Shown in pieces: positions 1 through 11,153 of a stretch of DNA of 64,000 bases (the first letter of the stretch is position 1; every line of letters begins with the position of its first letter). Below the pieces are notes generated by a model. That model saw only the letters and a list, made by a program, of their open reading frames with translations, did not search any database and had not been told where the DNA came from. The position numbers were made by a program, and so were the translations under genes. The DNA is from Ferrigenium kumadai (GTDB lineage: Bacteria; Pseudomonadota; Gammaproteobacteria; Burkholderiales; Gallionellaceae): positions 2,294,001-2,358,000 of the forward strand of contig NZ_AP019536.1 in assembly GCF_018324385.1 (NCBI RefSeq), written 5' to 3'.

Positions 1-1013
1 ATGCCCTGCATCGCGCTGCTGCCGCCGGTGATGACGATGCCGGACGACAGCAGGTCCTCGAAGCCGCTGCGGCGCAGCTCCTGCTGCACCAGCGAATACA
101 GCTCCTCGACGCGCGGCTCGATAACCTCTGCGAGGGTCTGGCGCGACAGCATGCGCGGCCCGCGCTCGCCCACGCCCGGCACTTCGATCGCGCCGTCGTC
201 GGCCAGCTGGCGCAGCGCACAACCGTGCTTGATCTTGATGTCTTCCGCATCCTGCGTCGGCGTGCGTAGCGCCATCGCGATATCGTTGGTGATCTGGTCT
301 CCAGCGATGGGGATCACTGCGGTATGGCGGATCGCACCGCCGGTAAACACGGCGATATCGGTGGTGCCTCCGCCGATATCGACGATGCACACGCCCAGTT
401 CCTTCTCGTCCTCTTCCAGCACTGCCTTGCTCGATGCCAGCGGCTGCAGGATCAGCTCGTTCACTTCCAGCCCGCAGCGGTGGATACACTTCATGATGTT
501 CTGCACCGCAGCGACCGCGCCGCTGACGATGTGCACCTCCACGTCCAGGCGCATGCCGCTCATACCCAGCGGCTTCTTGATGCCGTCCTGTCCGTCGATG
601 CTGAACTCCTGTTCGAGGATGTGCAGAATCTGCTGGTCGCCCGGCAGACTGATCGAGCTTGCAGTCTCGACCACGCGATCGATGTCGGTGACCGCGACCT
701 CCTTCTCCTTGATCTTCACCATGCCGCGCGAATTGATGCCGCGGATATGGCTGCCGGCGATGCCGGTATAGACCTCGTGTATCTTGCAGTCGGCCATCAG
801 CTCGGCCTCTTCGAGCGCGCGCTGGATCGCGCCGACAGTGGCCTCGATGTTGACCACCATGCCCTTCTTCATGCCGCTAGACTCGTGCATGCCCATGCCG
901 ATCACTTCGAGCATGCCGTCCGGCTTCACCTCGCCGACGATGGCCACGATTTTGGACGTACCGATATCCAGACCGACCACCAGGTTCTTGGCATCCTTGC
1001 TGTTTCTACTCAT
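1..1013 (-). CDS. ftsA: Cell division protein FtsA (C-terminal end off window)
   Basis: Actin-fold protein that tethers FtsZ filaments to the inner membrane at the division site. About 337 residues from the ATG at 1013 are visible; the usual length is near 410, so the C-terminal part, including the membrane-binding helix, lies beyond the left edge. The N-terminus carries the actin-type phosphate loop LDIGTSKI, and further on a second nucleotide motif VDIGGGTTDIAVF. It starts 19 bases after ftsQ with a GGAGA ribosome site. It is the last visible gene of the dcw cluster; ftsZ is expected next, outside the window. Confidence 0.96.
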   Translation of the reverse strand, partial: MSRNSKDAKNLVVGLDIGTSKIVAIVGEVKPDGMLEVIGMGMHESSGMKKGMVVNIEATVGAIQRALEEAELMADCKIHEVYTGIAGSHIRGINSRGMVKIKEKEVAVTDIDRVVETASSISLPGDQQILHILEQEFSIDGQDGIKKPLGMSGMRLDVEVHIVSGAVAAVQNIMKCIHRCGLEVNELILQPLASSKAVLEEDEKELGVCIVDIGGGTTDIAVFTGGAIRHTAVIPIAGDQITNDIAMALRTPTQDAEDIKIKHGCALRQLADDGAIEVPGVGERGPRMLSRQTLAEVIEPRVEELYSLVQQELRRSGFEDLLSSGIVITGGSSAMQG

Positions 1014-1032
1014 CTCTGTTCTCCACTGCCTG

Positions 1033-1737
1033 CTAACCGTTTAACGCACCGCCCAGCGCAAAGCCGTTGCGGTAACGCAAATCCACATATCTCACCGAAC
1101 CCTCCATCGCCGCAAGGCTGTATGGGTACACCGAAACGAAGCGCGCCAAGCGCTGTTCCATCTCCTCGCGCCCCAGTTCCAGCACCATGCCGTTGCTCAG
1201 GTGCAGCTGCCAGGCATGCCGCGGCGTCAGCGCGATCTGCGCGACTTTCAGGTTCAGCGCAGCGAGTTGCTGGCCGAATTCGCCGTAGCGCTGCTTGATC
1301 TCGAATGAATCGCCGTCCTGTCCGATGAACGCCGGCAGCGTCTCTTCACTGTAGGCGTTGAACACCTCGCCCTGCATATTCACCAGCGCATCGCCGTTCC
1401 AGCGCGCCAGCACCTGATGCTCTTCCAGCTGCACAACCAGCCGATCGGGAAACTCGCGCCGGATACTGACGCTGCGCACCCAGGGCAATTGCTCCAGCGA
1501 CTGCCGCAGGCGCTCGATGTCCACGGTGAAGAAGTTTCCATCGATCTCCTTGCGCGCCACCTTCAGCACATCCTCTGGAACCACCCGCTGCGGCGCTGCA
1601 TTCAGACGCACGCTGTGCAGCGGGAACAGCCCCGGCAGATGCACGGCATACCAGACCGCGCCGGACAACACCGCCAGCACGCTGAAAGAGATCAGCGCGT
1701 TGGCGATGTTGCGCAGCAGCGGCGCGTTATCCCACAT
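1033..1737 (-). CDS. ftsQ: Cell division protein FtsQ
   Basis: Bitopic divisome protein linking early and late division proteins in the periplasm. The 234-residue product has a short cytoplasmic tail, one membrane helix at about residues 13-33, a POTRA-like domain at about 38-105 (it contains [19 protein letters not shown], a typical POTRA end) and a beta-rich FtsQ domain after it. The ATG at 1737 lies 11 bases inside the end of ddl, so translation is probably coupled. Position between ddl and ftsA is canonical. Confidence 0.95.
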   Translation of the reverse strand: MWDNAPLLRNIANALISFSVLAVLSGAVWYAVHLPGLFPLHSVRLNAAPQRVVPEDVLKVARKEIDGNFFTVDIERLRQSLEQLPWVRSVSIRREFPDRLVVQLEEHQVLARWNGDALVNMQGEVFNAYSEETLPAFIGQDGDSFEIKQRYGEFGQQLAALNLKVAQIALTPRHAWQLHLSNGMVLELGREEMEQRLARFVSVYPYSLAAMEGSVRYVDLRYRNGFALGGALNG

Positions 1738-2638
1738 GCGCCAGCTCCAGCACCTTCACCACCAGCTGTTCGAAACTGATACCTGCCTGCCGCGCCGCCA
1801 TCGGCACCAGGCTGTGGTCGGTCATACCCGGCGAGGTGTTGATCTCCAGCAGGTAGGGCTGACCGCTCTCGCTCATCAGGAAATCCACGCGCCCCCAGCC
1901 CTGTCCGCCAATCAGCGCGAACGCCTGTTTCGCGAGGTGCTGCATCTCCGCTTCCTTTTCCACGCTCAGGCCGCACGGGCACAGATAACGGGTGTCGTCG
2001 CGCAGGTATTTCGCCTCGTAGTCGTAGAACTCGTTGGCCGGCTCGATCTTGATGACCGGGAGCGCCGTGTCGCCCAGGATCGCCGCAGTATATTCACCGC
2101 CGCCGACGAAGCTCTCCGCGATCACCAGCTTGTCGTGCTTCGCCGCCTCGCGGTATGCCGCCTGCAATTCCTCTACCGACTTCGCCTTGCTGATGCCGAC
2201 ACTGGAACCTTCGTTCGCGGGCTTCACGAATATCGGCAAGCCGAGTTTCGCGACCACCGCGCCCCAATCGCTGTTTTCGTTCAGCAGCGTATACGCGGGC
2301 ACCGGCAGGTTCGCCGACTGCCACACCAGCTTGGTGCGCCACTTATCCATACCCAGCGCGGAAGCCAGCACGCCGCTGCCGGTATAAGGAATGCCCAGCA
2401 ACTCCAGCGCGCCCTGCACCGTGCCGTCCTCGCCACCGCGCCCGTGCAGCGCGATGAACGCGCGGTCGTAACCCTCATCCTTCAACGCCTGCAGGCTCTG
2501 CACCGCCGGGTCGAACGCATAAGCATCCACGCCGCTGCGCTGCAACGCGGCCAGAACCGCCGTACCGCTCTTCAACGACACCTCGCGCTCAGCGGAACGT
2601 CCGCCGAACAACACCGCTACTTTTCCAAATCGTTTCAC
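1727..2638 (-). CDS. ddl: D-alanine--D-alanine ligase
   Basis: Cytoplasmic ATP-grasp ligase that makes the D-Ala-D-Ala dipeptide used by MurF. 303 residues. [19 protein letters not shown] at residues 7-25 is the Ddl N-terminal signature, and [15 protein letters not shown] near the C-terminus holds metal and substrate ligands. The reading frame stays open upstream, but homology begins at the GTG at 2638, which overlaps the murB stop as GTGA. That fixes the start and suggests translational coupling. Placement in the cluster suggests the DdlB type. Confidence 0.95.
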   Translation of the reverse strand: MKRFGKVAVLFGGRSAEREVSLKSGTAVLAALQRSGVDAYAFDPAVQSLQALKDEGYDRAFIALHGRGGEDGTVQGALELLGIPYTGSGVLASALGMDKWRTKLVWQSANLPVPAYTLLNENSDWGAVVAKLGLPIFVKPANEGSSVGISKAKSVEELQAAYREAAKHDKLVIAESFVGGGEYTAAILGDTALPVIKIEPANEFYDYEAKYLRDDTRYLCPCGLSVEKEAEMQHLAKQAFALIGGQGWGRVDFLMSESGQPYLLEINTSPGMTDHSLVPMAARQAGISFEQLVVKVLELAHVG

Positions 2639-3552
2639 TTTGCCTCTCCAATAATCCTTACCTCGGGATGCAACTGCACCCCCGTCTGTGCGGCCACTGT
2701 CTGCCGCACTTCGTTGATCAGATTCTCGATGTCCGCTGCCGTCGCATCGCCGGTGTTGACGATGAAATTCGCGTGTTTCTCCGACACCTGCGCGCCGCCG
2801 ATGCGCTTGCCTTTCAGGCCGCATTGCTGGATCAGCCGCGCTGCATGGTCGCCCGGCGGATTGCGGAACACCGACCCCGCATTCGGCAGGTTCAGCGGCT
2901 GGCTGGCGATGCGCTTCGACAACAGCTCCTTGATCTGCTGCCGCGCGGCCTCGCCGTCGCCTTGCTCGAACTTCATCGTTGCGGAGACGAACCACTCTTC
3001 CGCCGCTTTCCGCAATGCCAGATGGCGGTACCCGATCTCGTAATCCTGCGGCGTGCGCTCGATCAGCTCGCCGTTGCGCGTCACCACTTGCACGCGCAGC
3101 ACTTTTTCCCAGATCTCGCTGCCGTAACAACCGGCGTTCATCGCCAGCATGCCGCCCACCGTGCCGGGGATGCCGGCGAAGAACTCCGCACCGCGCAAGT
3201 TGTGCAGCGAGGCGAAACGCGCCAGCTTCGCGCCCGGCACGCCGGCCTCGACGTAGACGCTGCCATCCGCTTCGAGGCGCAGCTCGCTCAAGGCACCGTG
3301 CATCAGCAGGACGGTCCCACGCAGCCCGCCGTCTCGCACCAGCAGGTTGCTGCCGAGGCCTACGGGATAGAGTGGCTCACCTGCAGGCAACGTGCGCATA
3401 AAGGCTACGAGATCGTTCAGGTCCGCGGGCCGGTACATACGCTGCGCATTGCCGCCCGCACGCCAGCTGGTGTGCTTGCGCATGGGCACGTCGAAGCGCA
3501 ATTCGCCTCGCAAGCTTTCCGCAATGAATTGTCCCGGTTCGCTCATGTTCAT
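2635..3552 (-). CDS. murB: UDP-N-acetylenolpyruvoylglucosamine reductase
   Basis: FAD enzyme that reduces UDP-GlcNAc-enolpyruvate to UDP-MurNAc. 305 residues, shorter than the roughly 340 of the E. coli enzyme. FAD-binding segments are GLGSNLL (65-71) and GIPGTVGG (127-134). The proton-donor serine lies in NAGSVFRNP (S227), and a C-terminal glutamate in HPEVRIIGE completes the site. The ATG at 3552 overlaps the murC stop (ATGA). A second ATG 6 bases on would give a product two residues shorter. Confidence 0.95.
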   Translation of the reverse strand: MNMSEPGQFIAESLRGELRFDVPMRKHTSWRAGGNAQRMYRPADLNDLVAFMRTLPAGEPLYPVGLGSNLLVRDGGLRGTVLLMHGALSELRLEADGSVYVEAGVPGAKLARFASLHNLRGAEFFAGIPGTVGGMLAMNAGCYGSEIWEKVLRVQVVTRNGELIERTPQDYEIGYRHLALRKAAEEWFVSATMKFEQGDGEAARQQIKELLSKRIASQPLNLPNAGSVFRNPPGDHAARLIQQCGLKGKRIGGAQVSEKHANFIVNTGDATAADIENLINEVRQTVAAQTGVQLHPEVRIIGEAK

Positions 3553-4949
3553 TTCTGTACCAGCTGCCTGACCAGATTCGGCACGCCGCCGATCGAGCCC
3601 GCACCCATGGTGATCACTACGTCGCCGTCGCGCGCCATCTGCATGATGGCCTGAGGCATGTCGACGATCTGTTCCACAAATACGGCCTCGCTCTGTCCCG
3701 CCACGCGCAGCGCATGCATCAGCGCGCGTCCATTTGCAGCAACGATGGGCGCTTCGCCCGCCGCATACACTTCTGTCAGCAGCAGCGCATCCACGCTGCA
3801 CAGCACCTTCACGAAGTCCTCGAAGAGGTCGCGCGTCCGGGTATAACGGTGCGGCTGGAACGCCAGCACCAGCCGCTTGCCCGGAAATGCGCCGCGCACC
3901 GCCGCCAGCGTCGCCTTCATCTCCACGGGGTGATGACCATAGTCGTCGAGCAAGGTGAACGATCCGCCGCTCGCGAGCGGAATCTCGCCGTAGCGCTGCA
4001 TGCGCCGCCCCACGCCCTGGAATTCGGCCAGCGCGGCGACGATGGCGTCGTCCGCTACACCCACTTCAAGCGCCACGGCGATGGCCGCGAGCGCATTCAG
4101 CACGTTGTGCATGCCGGCCAGGTTGAGAGTGACATCCAGGTCTTTCGGCGTGCCGTTCTGCCGGCACTGCGCGGTGAAGCGCATCCGTCCCCCTTCGTGG
4201 CGCACGTTCACCGCGCGGATCTGCGCCTCTTCGCCGAAGCCGTAGGTAGTGATCGGCTTGCTGATACGCGGCAGGATGTCGCGCACGTTGGGATCATCCA
4301 CGCACAGCATGGCGCGGCCATAGAAGGGCAGGCGCTCGATGAAATCGACGAAGGCCTGCTTCAGCTTCTCGAAGTCGTGCCCGTAGGTCTCCATGTGGTC
4401 GGCGTCGATATTGGTGACCACCGCGAGGATGGGCGAGAGGTACAGGAAGGAGGCATCCGACTCGTCCGCTTCTGCGACGATAAACTCGCCCGTGCCCAGG
4501 CGCGCATTCGCGCCGCTGCTGTTGAGGCGTCCGCCGATCACGAAGGTCGGGTCGTAGCCGCCCTTCGCCAGCACGCTGGTCACAAGGCTGGTGGTCGTAG
4601 TCTTGCCATGCGTACCTGCGACGGCGATGCCCTGGCGCAACCGCATCAGCTCGGCGAGCATCACTGCGCGCGGCACCACGGGGATGCGCCGCTCGCGCGC
4701 AGCGACCACTTCCGGGTTATCCGCCTTAACGGCGGTGGAGACCACCACAGCATCGACATCCCTAAGGTTGTCCGCTGCATGGCCTTGGTAAATGGTCGCG
4801 CCCAGCGTCTGCAGGCGCTGCGTCACCGCACTGTCTGCGAGATCGGAGCCACTCACCTTGAAGCCGAGATTGAGCAACACCTCGGCGATGCCGTTCATGC
4901 CCGAACCGCCGATGCCGACGAAATGGATGTTTTTGACTTTATGCTTCAT
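3549..4949 (-). CDS. murC: UDP-N-acetylmuramate--L-alanine ligase
   Basis: Adds L-alanine to UDP-MurNAc, the first stem-peptide step. 466 residues. A Rossmann-like UDP-binding start ([11 protein letters not shown], about 10-20) is followed by the Mur-ligase ATP loop GTHGKTT (112-118), the central domain, and a C-terminal domain with DDYGHHP. It follows the only sizeable gap in the cluster, 112 bases after murG, which holds an inverted repeat; an internal promoter there is possible but none is clear. Confidence 0.96.
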   Translation of the reverse strand: MKHKVKNIHFVGIGGSGMNGIAEVLLNLGFKVSGSDLADSAVTQRLQTLGATIYQGHAADNLRDVDAVVVSTAVKADNPEVVAARERRIPVVPRAVMLAELMRLRQGIAVAGTHGKTTTTSLVTSVLAKGGYDPTFVIGGRLNSSGANARLGTGEFIVAEADESDASFLYLSPILAVVTNIDADHMETYGHDFEKLKQAFVDFIERLPFYGRAMLCVDDPNVRDILPRISKPITTYGFGEEAQIRAVNVRHEGGRMRFTAQCRQNGTPKDLDVTLNLAGMHNVLNALAAIAVALEVGVADDAIVAALAEFQGVGRRMQRYGEIPLASGGSFTLLDDYGHHPVEMKATLAAVRGAFPGKRLVLAFQPHRYTRTRDLFEDFVKVLCSVDALLLTEVYAAGEAPIVAANGRALMHALRVAGQSEAVFVEQIVDMPQAIMQMARDGDVVITMGAGSIGGVPNLVRQLVQK

Positions 4950-4962
4950 CTCGAAACCCTAT

Positions 4963-5050
4963 CTGTCCACGAAAAGCACGAAAGGACACAAACAAAATCC
5001 ATGCAGCCCGAACAGTCCTTTTCGTGCTTTTCGTGTCTTTCGTGGACTGT
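4963..5050. repeat. Imperfect inverted repeat between murG and murC
   Basis: Two arms of about 25 bases (about 4963-4987 and 5013-5050) are near reverse complements built from the units TTCGTG, CTTTTCG and TGGAC. A transcript could fold into a long stem-loop. It is the only repeat inside the otherwise tightly overlapped dcw cluster. Similar TTCGTG-rich intergenic palindromes are, from memory, scattered through other proteobacterial genomes. Function unknown. Confidence 0.6.
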
Positions 5051-5061
5051 GTTTTTCAGCC

Positions 5062-6129
5062 TCATATCTCGGCCAGCTCCTTGCACACGTTTGCCACGGC
5101 GAGCGCTGCATCGGCCTTCGCCACACTGCGCGCCTGTTGCGCCATTCCCAGTAATTTTTCACGGGTCAACTCGCGCAGCTGCTGGGCGAGCTTCTCTGCG
5201 TTCAGTTCCGTCTGTGGCAGCAGCACCGCCGCGCCGCGCTCGGATAGGAAGCGCGCGTTGTGCGTCTGGTGGTCGTCCACCGCGAACGGGAACGGTACCA
5301 GGATGCTGGCCACGCCAGCGGTAGCCAGTTCGGCAATGGTCAGTGCGCCCGCGCGGCAGATCACTAGGTCGGCATCCGCATAACAGCCGGCCATGTCGTC
5401 GAGGAACGGCCGGATATCGGCCTGCACGCCAGCGTTTTGGTAAAGCTGCTGCACCGCCTCGAAGTGCTGCTTGCCGGTCTGGTGCAACACGTTGGGGCGC
5501 ACCTCCTCAGGCATCAAAGCAAGCGCCTGTGGCAGCACCTCGTTGAGCGCCTTCGCGCCCAGGCTGCCACCCACCACCAGCACGTTCAGACGCCCGCTGC
5601 GCGCACCATAGCGCTGTTGCGGATCGGCCAGCTTGGCGATGCTGCTTCGCACCGGGTTACCGCACCAGCTTGCCTTCGGCAGCACATCCGGAAAACCGCT
5701 CAATACACGCTGCGAAATGCGCGCCAGTACCTTGTTGCTCAGCCCGGCGATGGAATTCTGTTCGTGTATCACCAGCGGGCGGCGCAGCAAAGCAGCCATC
5801 ACGCCTCCGGGGAAGGTGATGTAACCGCCCATGCCCAGCACCACATCCGGGCGGTGGCGGAATATCGCCGCCGCACTCTGTCCCAGTGCACGCAGCAGAG
5901 TGAACGGCAGCATCAGCTTGCGCATCACGCCCTTGCCGCGCAGTCCGGAGAAATTCACCCATGCGACTTCATAGCCATGCTTCGGCACCAGCTCGGCTTC
6001 CATGCTGCCCGGCGCGCCCAGCCAAGTCACTTTCCACCCCTGTGAGCGCAGGATGTCCGCGACGGCTAGCCCCGGCATGATGTGTCCACCGGTGCCGCCT
6101 GCCATGATCAGGATCGAGCGGTTGCTCAT
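5062..6129 (-). CDS. murG: UDP-GlcNAc:lipid I N-acetylglucosaminyltransferase MurG
   Basis: Peripheral membrane GT-B transferase that converts lipid I to lipid II. 355 residues. GGTGGH (11-16) is the N-terminal glycine-rich loop. [12 protein letters not shown] in the middle and [15 protein letters not shown] in the C-terminal domain are the UDP-GlcNAc-binding signatures. Its ATG overlaps the ftsW stop (ATGA). Confidence 0.96.
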   Translation of the reverse strand: MSNRSILIMAGGTGGHIMPGLAVADILRSQGWKVTWLGAPGSMEAELVPKHGYEVAWVNFSGLRGKGVMRKLMLPFTLLRALGQSAAAIFRHRPDVVLGMGGYITFPGGVMAALLRRPLVIHEQNSIAGLSNKVLARISQRVLSGFPDVLPKASWCGNPVRSSIAKLADPQQRYGARSGRLNVLVVGGSLGAKALNEVLPQALALMPEEVRPNVLHQTGKQHFEAVQQLYQNAGVQADIRPFLDDMAGCYADADLVICRAGALTIAELATAGVASILVPFPFAVDDHQTHNARFLSERGAAVLLPQTELNAEKLAQQLRELTREKLLGMAQQARSVAKADAALAVANVCKELAEI

Positions 6130-7289
6130 ACCGGTAGCCCCCGCGCAACACGTCTGTTTTCATAATCGACCCTGAGCAACACCGCCGCGGCGATACAGTT
6201 CACCACCACGCCGCTGCCGCCGAAGCTGAGGAACGGCAGGGTCAGGCCCTTGGTCGGCAACACGCCCATGTTCACGCCGATGTTGATCATCGCCTGCACG
6301 CCCAACCACACGCCTATGCCCTGAGCGACCAGCGCGGCGTAGTAGCGTTCGAGGAAGGCGGCATGGCGGCCGATCTGGAAGGCGCGAATGACGAACAGCG
6401 CGAACAGCACGATCACCGCGGCCACACCGACCAGACCCAGCTCCTCGGCGATCACGGCCATCAGGAAGTCGGTGTGGGCTTCCGGCAGGTAGAACAATTT
6501 CTCCACGCTGCCGCCCAGGCCGACGCCGAACCACTCGCCGCGACCGAAGGCGATCAGCGCATGGGAAAGCTGGTAACCCTTGCCGAACGGGTCAGCCCAC
6601 GGGTCCATGAAGCCGACCACGCGCTGCATACGGTACGGCGAAGAAAGGATTAGGGCGGCGAACGCCAGCGGCAGCGCCACCAGCAGCGCAGCGAACACCT
6701 TGCCGTTGAAGCCGCCCAGCCACAGCGTGCCCAGCGCGATGGCGCAGATAACCACGAACGCGCCCATGTCCGGCTCGAGCAGCAGCAGGCTGCCCACCAG
6801 CGCCATTACCACGAACATCGGCACGAACGCCTTCACGAACAGATGGCTCACCTTGTCCTTGCGCACCACGTAGCTCGCGGCGTACAGCACCGCAAACAGC
6901 TTCATCAGCTCGGACGGCTGCAGGTTGATGACAAACAGCGACAGCCAGCGGCGGCTGCCGTTGACCGACTTGCCGATGCCGGGAATCAGCACCAGCAGCA
7001 ACAATGCGACTCCCACAACGAACAGGACAGGCGCGTAGTTCTTCCAGGTCTCGACCGGCACCTGGAACGCAAATACCCCGGCCGCCACACCCACGGCGAT
7101 GAAGATGCCGTGGCGCATCAGGTAGTAGCTTGGCTGGTAACCGGTGAACTTGCTGCCTTCCGCCGTAGCGATCGAGGCGGAATACACCATCACCAAACCT
7201 ATCGCGAGCAGACCGGCCAGCACCCACATCAGCAGTTCGTCGAACTGCGCCTGCGGCGGGCGGGTGCGCGTCCTGACCATCGAGACCAT
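6126..7289 (-). CDS. ftsW: Lipid II glycosyltransferase FtsW
   Basis: SEDS-family polytopic protein that polymerises septal peptidoglycan together with FtsI. 387 residues with about ten hydrophobic segments. SEDS signatures include the segment beginning [27 protein letters not shown] and the C-terminal FLSFGGSG. Its ATG shares one base with the murD stop (TAATG). Neighbourhood separates it from RodA. Confidence 0.95.
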   Translation of the reverse strand: MVSMVRTRTRPPQAQFDELLMWVLAGLLAIGLVMVYSASIATAEGSKFTGYQPSYYLMRHGIFIAVGVAAGVFAFQVPVETWKNYAPVLFVVGVALLLLVLIPGIGKSVNGSRRWLSLFVINLQPSELMKLFAVLYAASYVVRKDKVSHLFVKAFVPMFVVMALVGSLLLLEPDMGAFVVICAIALGTLWLGGFNGKVFAALLVALPLAFAALILSSPYRMQRVVGFMDPWADPFGKGYQLSHALIAFGRGEWFGVGLGGSVEKLFYLPEAHTDFLMAVIAEELGLVGVAAVIVLFALFVIRAFQIGRHAAFLERYYAALVAQGIGVWLGVQAMINIGVNMGVLPTKGLTLPFLSFGGSGVVVNCIAAAVLLRVDYENRRVARGLPV

Positions 7290-8662
7290 TACGCGGCCTC
7301 CTTTTGCAAATCACGCACCGCCGCGATGAACACTTCTGCGCGGTGGGCGTAATTGCGGAACATGTCGAAACTCGCGCACGCGGGGGACAGCAGCACCGCA
7401 TCGCCATGTTGTGCCAGACGGGATGCCTGACGCACGGCATCGTCCATGTCCTTCGCGCGCAACAACTGTACGCCGCAGCCTTGCAGCGCAGCCTCAATCA
7501 GCGGCGCATCGCGCCCGATCAGCACCGCCGCACGCGCATGCTGCGCCACAGCCGGATTGAGCGGCGAGAAGTCCTGCCCCTTGCCCTCGCCGCCGAGTAT
7601 CACCACCGCCTTGCGCCCCAGCCCCTTGAGCGCGGCCTCGGTCGCGCCGACGTTGGTGCCCTTGGAATCATCGTAGTAGGTGACGCCATCTATCTCGGCC
7701 ACGCGCTCGACGCGATGCGGCAAGCCTTTGAAGCTGCGCAGCGCGGCCAAAAGCGCCGGCATCGGCAGGTCGATCGCACGGCACAGCGCCAGCGCGGCGA
7801 GCGCATTGGCGACATTGTGCAGTCCCGTCACTTGCAGCTCGCTGGCCCTGAGCAGGCGTTCGTCGCCTTGCACCAGCCAGATGTCTGCGCCGTCTTGAGC
7901 TATGCCCCAATCGCTTCCATTGCGCGGCGCATCCAGCCCGAAAGTCACGATACGCCGTCCCGGCAACGCCATACCCATGCTGCGCGCATCGTCGCGGTTC
8001 AGCACCTGCTCACCATCGCCCTGGAAAATTCGGGCCTTCGCCGCAGCATATTCATCCATTCCCGCATAACGGTCGAGATGGTCCTCGCTGATGTTCAGCA
8101 CCGTCGCCGCATCGGCATTCAACGTGAACGTGGTTTCCAGCTGGAAACTGGACAGCTCCAGCACCCACACCTCGGGCTGTTTTTCGCCGCGCTGCATCAC
8201 CACATCCAGCACCGCAGGCGAGATGTTGCCCGCCGCGACGACATCCTTGCCCGCCGCCTTGCACAGATGCTCGACCATGCTGGTGACCGTGGTTTTGCCG
8301 TTCGCGCCGGTGATGGCAATGACTTTGCCCAGCTTTCCGGTTGCCAATTGTTGCGCAAGCAATTCGATGTCGCCCTCGACAGTAATGCCGCGCGCGATGG
8401 CGCGCTGCACGAAGGGTTCGGCCATAGGCACGCCGGGGCTGATGGCGATACGGTCCACGCCTTGCAGCAGACTGTCGTCGAACGCGCCGCATCGCATCTC
8501 TGCCTTCGGGCAGTCGCGCTGCAACACATCCAGTCCCGGCGGATTGGCTCGGCTGTCGGCGACGCGCACGCGCGCGCCCTGCGCGCTCAGCCAGCGCGCA
8601 AGCGAGAGCCCGGTCTCGCCGAGACCTAGCACCAGCACCGATTTGTCTTTGAATTGCGTCAT
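7289..8662 (-). CDS. murD: UDP-N-acetylmuramoylalanine--D-glutamate ligase
   Basis: Adds D-glutamate to UDP-MurNAc-L-Ala. 457 residues. UDP-binding N-terminus ([15 protein letters not shown]), ATP loop GANGKTT (119-125), and a C-terminal domain with YYDDSKGTN. The frame is open far upstream through mraY, but the product clearly starts at the ATG at 8662, which overlaps the mraY stop (ATGA). Confidence 0.96.
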   Translation of the reverse strand: MTQFKDKSVLVLGLGETGLSLARWLSAQGARVRVADSRANPPGLDVLQRDCPKAEMRCGAFDDSLLQGVDRIAISPGVPMAEPFVQRAIARGITVEGDIELLAQQLATGKLGKVIAITGANGKTTVTSMVEHLCKAAGKDVVAAGNISPAVLDVVMQRGEKQPEVWVLELSSFQLETTFTLNADAATVLNISEDHLDRYAGMDEYAAAKARIFQGDGEQVLNRDDARSMGMALPGRRIVTFGLDAPRNGSDWGIAQDGADIWLVQGDERLLRASELQVTGLHNVANALAALALCRAIDLPMPALLAALRSFKGLPHRVERVAEIDGVTYYDDSKGTNVGATEAALKGLGRKAVVILGGEGKGQDFSPLNPAVAQHARAAVLIGRDAPLIEAALQGCGVQLLRAKDMDDAVRQASRLAQHGDAVLLSPACASFDMFRNYAHRAEVFIAAVRDLQKEAA

Positions 8663-9762
8663 CTCAGCTTCAGCGTCGCCAACCCGACCAATACCAGCAA
8701 CATCGTGATGATCCAGAAGCGCACGACCACCTGGGTCTCTTTCCAGCCCTTCTGTTCGAAGTGGTGATGCAGGGGCGCCATCAGCAGGATGCGTTTCCCT
8801 TCGCCGTATTTCTTCTTGGTGTACTTGAAGTACGACACCTGCAACATCACCGATACCGCTTCGACCACGAACACACCACCCATGATGAACAGCACCAGTT
8901 CCTGACGAACGATCACCGCTACAGTGCCCAGCGCCGCGCCCAGTGCCAGCGCGCCCACGTCGCCCATGAAGACCTCGGCGGGATAGGCGTTGAACCACAG
9001 GAAGGCCAGACCTGCACCGGCGATCGCCAGGCAGAACACCGCGAGCTCGCCCGCGCCGGGGATATAGGGCACGCCAAGGTATTTGGAGAACACCGCATGG
9101 CCCGCGACATAGGCAAAGATCGCCAACGCAGTGCTCACCATCACGGTGGGCAGGATCGCCAGTCCGTCGAGACCGTCGGTCAGATTCACCGCGTTGCTGC
9201 TGCCGACGATGACCAGATAGACCAGCACGATGAAGCCGATGGCTCCGAGCGGGAACACCAGGTACTTGAAGAACGGCACGATCAGTTCGGTCTGCGCGGG
9301 CAGGGTCGCGCTGTTCCACAGATAGATGCCGACTGCCAGCGCGATCAGCGACTGCCAGAACATCTTGGCCTTGGCCGATAGCCCCTTGGGGTTGCGATGC
9401 ACCACCTTGCGATAATCGTCCACCCATCCGATGGCGCCCGTACCCAGTGTGGCGAACAGCACCACCCAGATATAGGGATTGTGCAGATCGCCCCACAGCA
9501 GCGTGGTGATGGCGACCGAAGTCAGGATCAGCGCGCCGCCCATGGTCGGTGTGCCGGCCTTCACCAAGTGGGTCTGCGGACCGTCGGTGCGCACCGACTG
9601 GCCGATCTTCATCGCCGCCAGCTTGCGTATCATCGCAGGGCCGACTGCGAAGCCGATGAGCAGCGCAGTCATTGCCGCCAGCACAGCGCGTAGCGTGATG
9701 TAGTTGAACACGCTGAAGAAGCGGATGTCCTGGGACAGCGATTGGGCTAGTGCGAGCAGCAT
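8659..9762 (-). CDS. mraY: Phospho-MurNAc-pentapeptide transferase MraY
   Basis: Integral membrane enzyme that transfers phospho-MurNAc-pentapeptide to undecaprenyl phosphate, giving lipid I. 367 residues with about ten membrane segments. The aspartate pair of GWVDDYRK (115-116), NLTDGLDGL, and the C-terminal loop [14 protein letters not shown] are the family's catalytic signatures. It begins 16 bases inside murF. Confidence 0.97.
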   Translation of the reverse strand: MLLALAQSLSQDIRFFSVFNYITLRAVLAAMTALLIGFAVGPAMIRKLAAMKIGQSVRTDGPQTHLVKAGTPTMGGALILTSVAITTLLWGDLHNPYIWVVLFATLGTGAIGWVDDYRKVVHRNPKGLSAKAKMFWQSLIALAVGIYLWNSATLPAQTELIVPFFKYLVFPLGAIGFIVLVYLVIVGSSNAVNLTDGLDGLAILPTVMVSTALAIFAYVAGHAVFSKYLGVPYIPGAGELAVFCLAIAGAGLAFLWFNAYPAEVFMGDVGALALGAALGTVAVIVRQELVLFIMGGVFVVEAVSVMLQVSYFKYTKKKYGEGKRILLMAPLHHHFEQKGWKETQVVVRFWIITMLLVLVGLATLKLR

Positions 9763-11153
9763 TTTTCCTCCTGTGCGATGCAGTGCTGCACCACTCTTTC
9801 CATTTTCATGAAGCGCGAACCCTTCACCAGCACGGTGGTGTTCGCGTCCAGTTCCTTGTCTAGTTCGGACAGCAATTCCTCGATGCGTTCGAAATGCTGC
9901 GCGCCGCTGCCGAATTCACGCACGGCGTTGCGGCTCAGCTCGCCGAGCGCATAGAGCTTTTCGATGCCGGCGCGCTTCGCCTCGCCGCCGATCTCGGCGT
10001 GGAAGGCCGCTGCGCCATCGCCCAGCTCGCCCATGTCGCCCAGCACCAGCACGCGCTTGCCGCTCACTTGCGCCAGCACGCCGATGGCGGCGCGCATCGA
10101 GGCAGGATTGGCGTTGTAGGTATCGTCGATCAACGTTGCGCCCTGCCGCGCCGCCTTGCGCTGCAGGCGCCCCGTCACGCCCGCAAATCGCTGCAAGCCG
10201 TCTGCGATGGTTGCCAGCGGCACGTTCAGCGCGATGGCCGCGGCAGTCGCCGCCAGTGCGTTGCGAGCGTTGTGCGCGCCGGGTACTTGGAGCGTTGCAT
10301 TGAACTCACCCTGCGGCGTCTGCACGTTGAGGCGCAAGCCGGTACCCTCCGGCTGCCACTTGCCGCAGACATCGGCACTGCAATCCAACGCGAACTCGAT
10401 CAGATCATGCGTGCCCGCCAGTGTCCGCCACAGGGGGGCGTGGGCGTCGTCGGCATTGATCACCGCCGTGCCGTGATCGCGCAATCCGCCGAATATCTCG
10501 CCCTTGGCGCGCGCCACCGCCTCCACCGAGCCAAGCCCTTCCAGGTGGGCTCCGCTGGCATTGTTGACCAGTGCGACGTCGGGACTCGCGATCCGCGACA
10601 GGTAGTCGATCTCGCCGGGATGGTTCATGCCCATCTCGATCACGGCATAGCGGTGCCTCGCATTCAGCTGCAGCAGGGTCAGCGGCATGCCGATGTCGTT
10701 GTTGAAGTTACCCTTGGTCGCCAGCACCGCATCCTCGCTGCCCGCCGCCGCCCGCAGGATGCTGGCGAGCATTTCCTTGACCGTGGTCTTGCCGTTGCTG
10801 CCGGTGACTGCCGCCAACGGAATATCAAATTGGGAACGCCAGTACGCGGCCAATCGCCCCAGAGCAATGTGCGTGTCCTCGACCAGCAGAATCGAGGTGC
10901 ATGAATCGATGGTTGATGAGCGCGCTTCATAACTGTCGGCATTGACCATGACGGCCACGGCGCCGGTCTGCATCGAAGGCACGGCAAATTCGTAGCCGTC
11001 GAAGTTTTCGCCGCGCAGCGCAATGAACAGATCGCCTGTCTTGATCTTGCGGCTGTCGGTGGACACCGCATCGAAGCGCACGTCTTTGCCGATCATGCGC
11101 GCATCGAGCGCCTTGGCGGCTTGCGACAGCAGCATCATGCCCGAGTCACTCAT
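9747..11153 (-). CDS. murF: UDP-MurNAc-tripeptide--D-Ala-D-Ala ligase
   Basis: Attaches the D-Ala-D-Ala made by Ddl, completing the pentapeptide. 468 residues from the ATG at 11153, chosen because it overlaps the murE stop as ATGA; another ATG at 11168 would add five residues. ATP loop GSNGKTT at 118-124; [11 protein letters not shown] and LGDMGELG are typical of the MurF central and C-terminal domains. Confidence 0.95.
   Translation of the reverse strand: MSDSGMMLLSQAAKALDARMIGKDVRFDAVSTDSRKIKTGDLFIALRGENFDGYEFAVPSMQTGAVAVMVNADSYEARSSTIDSCTSILLVEDTHIALGRLAAYWRSQFDIPLAAVTGSNGKTTVKEMLASILRAAAGSEDAVLATKGNFNNDIGMPLTLLQLNARHRYAVIEMGMNHPGEIDYLSRIASPDVALVNNASGAHLEGLGSVEAVARAKGEIFGGLRDHGTAVINADDAHAPLWRTLAGTHDLIEFALDCSADVCGKWQPEGTGLRLNVQTPQGEFNATLQVPGAHNARNALAATAAAIALNVPLATIADGLQRFAGVTGRLQRKAARQGATLIDDTYNANPASMRAAIGVLAQVSGKRVLVLGDMGELGDGAAAFHAEIGGEAKRAGIEKLYALGELSRNAVREFGSGAQHFERIEELLSELDKELDANTTVLVKGSRFMKMERVVQHCIAQEEKCCSH

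Noticed and set aside
3714..5324. 536-residue plus-strand open frame opposite murC and murG
   Set aside because: Antisense shadow of two well-identified genes; no signature or ribosome site.
8663..9496. Upstream extension of murD, giving a 735-residue fusion
   Set aside because: The extra part is mraY read in a wrong frame; the ATGA overlap at 8662 fixes the murD start.
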